From the NCBI RefSeq assembly GCF_046156265.1, contig NZ_JAWDIR010000046.1, positions 1 through 64,000 on the forward strand: a stretch of DNA of 64,000 nt. The letters are read 5' to 3'. Below, piece after piece: positions 60,974 to 64,000 of this stretch. Position numbers and translations under genes: made by a program. The notes beneath the pieces were generated by a model. The model was not told the DNA's origin, did not search any database, and saw only the letters and a list, made by a program, of their open reading frames with translations. The DNA is from CAMDHY01 sp046156265 (lineage in GTDB: Bacteria > Pseudomonadota > Alphaproteobacteria > Rhizobiales > Segnochrobactraceae). Every line of letters begins with the position of its first letter. Within the stretch, counting starts at the first letter, position 1.

Positions 60974-61342
60974 CTGCCACTTCCCCTTGCAAGAAGAACG
61001 CTCGCGCATCGGCACGACTCCGGGCCGTCATCGGCCCGCATCGCCGTCCGCCCCGCCGGGCCGGCTCGCGACCTTTGCGCGGGCCGTTCCGCCCGCGCGT
61101 CGGATCGGCGGCCGCCGGTTTTCCTCCCCGATCGGCCTGCCTTCGACGAATTCTATCGGAACCCCTCCCGGCCAGAATTCCTGCCCGTCCACGATTCCGT
61201 TGCTCAGCGTGGCCGGCGCCGACGCGCCCCGTGGCCCCTCGGCAACGAGTTTCAGGAGGGTCGGCCATTCCGGCCGCCGCGCCGCCCTCTCTATGCTTCC
61301 TTCATCGCCGCGGCCGCGGCCCCTCGAGTGCAAGGACGCACC
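60974..61342. other. Divergent spacer before HAD phosphatase gene
   Basis: About 370 bases without a gene on either strand. It must hold the promoters of the leftward peptide-transporter operon and the rightward phosphatase. No clear -35/-10 pair or palindrome stands out by eye. Confidence 0.5.
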
Positions 61343-62125
61343 GTGACCGCACCCGCCCCGCTGCCGCCGATCCTCGGCGTCGTCTCCGACCTCGACGGCG
61401 TCGTCTATCGCGGCGCCGCCGCCGTCCCGGGCGCGGTCGAGGCCTTCCGCGCCTGGCACGCGCGCGGCATTCCCTATGCCTTTGTCACCAACAACTCGAC
61501 GAAGTCCGCCGCCGCCTTCGCCGCCAAGATCGCCGGTCTCGGCATTCCGGTGGAGGAGGCGTGGGTGGTGCCGGTGGTGACCGCCACCGCCGACCTCCTC
61601 GCCCACCGCCTCGGCCGGGGCGGCCGCGTCTACGCTGTCGGCAACGCCGCGCTGTTCGAGGCGCTGGACGCCGCAGGCCTGGAGCGCACTTCCACCGACG
61701 TCGAAGCCGTCGTGGTCGGCCACGACGATACGTTCGACTTCGCCAAGCTGACGACCGGCGTGCGCGCGATGCTCGGCGGCGCCTTCCTCGTCGGCACCAA
61801 TCCCGATCCGGTGACGCCGTCCGAACACGGCTTCGACCCGTGCGTCGGCGCGCTGCTGGCCGCCTACCGCACCGCCGCGCCGGACGCCGAGAGCCTCATC
61901 GTCGGCAAGCCCGAGCCGCACATGCTGCTCGACGCGCTCGCCCGCATCGGCACGCCGGCAGGCCAGACCGTGATGATCGGCGACCAGCTCGCCACCGACA
62001 TCCTCGCCGGCCGCCGCGCCGGCCTCGGCACGGTGCTGGTGACGACCGGCGTGCCCAACCCCGCATCGCCGGACATCGTGGCGGACCGCACCATCGCGAG
62101 CCTCACCGAACTCCTGGACGCCTGA
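61343..62125 (+). CDS. HAD-IIA family hydrolase (NagD-like phosphatase)
   Basis: A 260-residue protein from GTG 61343; the larger upstream frame shows no domain. Motif I is VVSDLDGVVYRG near residue 12, motif II is FVTNNSTKSAAAF, and the GKPEPHMLLDALARIG and VMIGDQLATDILAGRRAGL segments are the cap-family and motif IV. It dephosphorylates small metabolites such as nucleotides or sugar phosphates; NagD is only a family likeness. The gene stands alone. Confidence 0.88.
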   Translation: MTAPAPLPPILGVVSDLDGVVYRGAAAVPGAVEAFRAWHARGIPYAFVTNNSTKSAAAFAAKIAGLGIPVEEAWVVPVVTATADLLAHRLGRGGRVYAVGNAALFEALDAAGLERTSTDVEAVVVGHDDTFDFAKLTTGVRAMLGGAFLVGTNPDPVTPSEHGFDPCVGALLAAYRTAAPDAESLIVGKPEPHMLLDALARIGTPAGQTVMIGDQLATDILAGRRAGLGTVLVTTGVPNPASPDIVADRTIASLTELLDA

Positions 62126-62309
62126 GGCGCGCGCCGACGAGGGTCTCCGCTCGCGCCGCATCACGTCCGGTCGCGCAAGAGTGAGCGCCGCCGCTCCGCC
62201 GCTCGGCTAGTCTCAGTGGCGTGGCTGCCGATGATTGCAGGGCGGCCCGCGTGAGCGACCGGCGCATTGCGAGGGACACGGGTCCCGCCACCGGTCGGGG
62301 GAGCCACCG

Positions 62310-63338
62310 ATGTCGCCCGAAACCTCATCGCCCGCCGCCCGCCGGCAGCGTGTTCCGCGCCCGTACGCCTGCGCCGCTGCGACCGCGGCGCTCGCCGCTG
62401 CCGTGGTCGTCGCCACCCTCGGCGTCGCCCCGGCGCAGGCCGCCTCGAAAGTGCCCGGCACCGACTGCCTGTTCTTCCCGCCGGGCAACTGGTTCCAGGC
62501 CGACGTCAGCAAGCTTCCGGTGCACAAGCGCAGCGCGGCGTGGATGGAGAACATGTCGTCCGACCGCAACCTGCACCCGGACTTCGGCCCCTCCTTCGGC
62601 GAGATCCCGGTGCCCTACGGCATTCCGATCACCATCGTCGACGGCGACCACAAGCGCGTCGAGGTGAAGTTCTTCTACGCCTCGCAGAGCGACCGCGTGC
62701 GCTATCCGCTCGGCGGCGACACCAAGGTGGAGGGCGGCCAGTACAAGTCCGGCGACCGCCACACGGTGATCGTCGACCGCGACAGCTGCACGCTCTACGA
62801 GACCTGGGCGACCTCGAAGAAGAAGGGCAAGTGGTCGGCGGGCTCCGGCGCCGTCTGGGACCTCGACAGCGACAAGCTGCGCAAGGACGGCTGGACCTCG
62901 GCCGACGCCGCCGGCCTGCCGATCCTGCCGCTGCTGCTGCGCTACGAGGAGGTGGCGGCCGGCAAGGTCGACCACGCCATCCGCTTCACCACCGACGTCA
63001 CCGACAAGAGCTACCTCTGGCCGGCACGCCACCAGGCCGGCTCGGTGAACGATCCCGATTTCCCGCCGATGGGCGCCCGCTTCCGTCTCAAGGCCTCGTT
63101 CAAGATCTCCAAGAGCCTGCGCAAGGACACCCAGGCGGTGCTGCGCGCCATGAAGAAATACGGCCTCGTGCTCGCCGACAACGGCTCGCCCTGGTACTTC
63201 CAGGGCACGTCCGACACCCGCTGGAAGAATGGCCTGATGGACGAGCTGAAGCAGATCCCGGCCTCCGCCTTCGAGGCGGTCGACACCTCGTCGCTGATGG
63301 TCTCGAAGAACTCGATGCTGGTGAAGACCCCCGACTGA
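62310..63338 (+). CDS. Secreted protein of unknown function
   Basis: A 342-residue protein, ATG 62310 with GGGGGAG upstream. Residues ~20-48 form a Sec signal (YACAAATAALAAAVVVATLG) with cleavage near APAQAAS. The mature part is polar and aromatic, with ASVPGTDCLFFPPGNWF-like TDCLFFPPGNWF, FFYASQSDRVRYPLGGDTKVEGG, and HAIRFTTDVTDKSYLWPARHQAG; a single-pair Cys appears to be TDC/RDSC. I do not recognise a family. Similar proteins annotated as hypothetical or glycosidase-like occur in actinobacteria and proteobacteria, so no function is claimed. Confidence 0.75.
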   Translation: MSPETSSPAARRQRVPRPYACAAATAALAAAVVVATLGVAPAQAASKVPGTDCLFFPPGNWFQADVSKLPVHKRSAAWMENMSSDRNLHPDFGPSFGEIPVPYGIPITIVDGDHKRVEVKFFYASQSDRVRYPLGGDTKVEGGQYKSGDRHTVIVDRDSCTLYETWATSKKKGKWSAGSGAVWDLDSDKLRKDGWTSADAAGLPILPLLLRYEEVAAGKVDHAIRFTTDVTDKSYLWPARHQAGSVNDPDFPPMGARFRLKASFKISKSLRKDTQAVLRAMKKYGLVLADNGSPWYFQGTSDTRWKNGLMDELKQIPASAFEAVDTSSLMVSKNSMLVKTPD

Positions 63339-63462
63339 CGACGGATCTCGGCGCCCTGCGGCCACCGGTGCCTTGTCGCCCCGGCCGGCGTGGACTATAA
63401 GCCGGCCCGGTCCCGCACCCCTGGAGGCGGGCCACCGGGCGGCTTGCCGTCCGGCTCGAAGG

Positions 63463-63483
63463 CGGGCCGCCGTGGGCGGCCCG
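63463..63483. terminator. 9-bp perfect hairpin ahead of rplY
   Basis: CGGGCCGCC and GGCGGCCCG form a perfect stem around GTG. It is not followed by a T run. It may terminate the upstream transcript or form part of a leader for the L25 gene. Confidence 0.4.
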
Positions 63484-63540
63484 TTCGCGTCGGAGGGCGA
63501 GGTGCCCCCGACCGACAACTCAAGCAACCGGAGTGACCCA

Positions 63541-64000
63541 ATGGCTCAGACCTATGAGCTCGTGGCCACGGTGCGCGATCGGGTTGGTAAGGGGGCCGCT
63601 CGTGCACTGCGTCGCGAACAGAAGATTCCCGCCGTCATCTATGGCGACGGCAAGACCGCCCTGCCGATCGCCCTGCCGCAGAAGGAAGTGTCGCTGAAGC
63701 TGCTCGCCGGCGGCTTCCTGACCACGGTGGCGACGATCGACGTCGGTGGCGACAAGATCCGCGTGCTGCCGCGCGACTATCAGGTCGATCCGGTGCGCGA
63801 TCAGCTCATCCACATCGACTTCCTGCGCATCACTGCCGGCGACACCATCGCTGTCGAAGTGCCCGTGCACTTCCTCAACGAGGCGGCCTCGCCCGGCCTG
63901 AAGCGGGGCGGCGTGCTCAACATCGTCCGCCACGAAGTCGAGCTCGAGTGCCCGGCGGACGCGATCCCGGCCAACATCGAGGTCGATCTCACCGGCCTCG
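63541..64000 (+). CDS. rplY: 50S ribosomal protein L25/general stress protein Ctc, truncated by window end
   Basis: The frame starts at ATG 63541 after GGAGTGA and runs past the right edge. The protein begins MAQTYELVATVRDRVGKGAA, then LRREQKIPAVIYGDGK, the L25/Ctc family pattern, and continues with PRDYQVDPVRDQLIHIDFLRI and the Ctc C-terminal domain. It binds 5S rRNA. About 153 codons are visible, so most of the C-terminal domain lies outside. Confidence 0.95.
   Translation, partial: MAQTYELVATVRDRVGKGAARALRREQKIPAVIYGDGKTALPIALPQKEVSLKLLAGGFLTTVATIDVGGDKIRVLPRDYQVDPVRDQLIHIDFLRITAGDTIAVEVPVHFLNEAASPGLKRGGVLNIVRHEVELECPADAIPANIEVDLTGL

Overview
The window reads as chromosomal DNA of a high-GC alphaproteobacterium, most likely a Hyphomicrobiales (Rhizobiales) relative. 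The reasons are the very high GC with third-position bias, the conserved rplU-rpmA-GNAT-obgE-proB-proA-nadD block, many solute-binding-protein ABC systems, intergenic palindromes of the kind common in that order, and Hint_2-type proteins. Genus cannot be fixed from sequence alone.

Layout. 1-4446: the end of an integrated genetic element (excisionase-like HTH, primase/DUF3987 replication protein, small hypothetical) that abuts the 3' end of a tRNA-Ser(CGA) gene on the minus strand. 4537-6657: a long gene-poor stretch with short tandem repeats, then a gamma-glutamylcyclotransferase-like gene. 6658-13377: housekeeping block (L21, L27, two GNATs, Obg GTPase, proline biosynthesis, NAD adenylyltransferase, TerB-like protein), mostly joined by 4-nt stop/start overlaps. 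13409-19669: LemA/DUF2207 pair, an AstE/AspA-type deacylase and an amino-acid ABC transporter lacking its ATPase. 19832-24663: two tandem Hint-domain (self-cleaving type) paralogues and a TPR/glycosyltransferase fusion. 24713-30857: TetR/VOC divergent pair sharing a palindromic operator, MFS transporter, HdeD-protease fusion, desaturase, TIM-barrel protein. 31336-33903: partial Liv/Urt-type ABC transporter.

34174-46425 is the most interesting metabolic region. A nucleoside hydrolase faces a long minus-strand run: nicotinate phosphoribosyltransferase, spermidine/putrescine-type ABC transporter (binding protein, two permeases, ATPase), isochorismatase-type hydrolase, a GH63-like glycosidase and ribokinase. 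Together with nadD these could form a pyridine-nucleoside/NAD-precursor salvage route (inference). An allophanate hydrolase (AtzF type) is divergent from it. 46454-55169: glycosyltransferase, DsbB plus DUF5993, AhpD-like protein, TauE/SafE exporter, a pseudouridine-degradation pair (psuG plus a PfkB kinase) linked to a biuret-hydrolase-like enzyme and a LysR regulator, and a semialdehyde dehydrogenase. 55479-60973: a dipeptide-type ABC operon whose two ATPases are fused and whose first half is degenerate. 61343-64000: a NagD-like HAD phosphatase, a secreted protein of unknown function and the start of ribosomal protein L25.

Intergenic spacers repeatedly carry large GC-rich inverted repeats of two families. 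Very long open frames antisense to real genes are a by-product of high GC and were left out.
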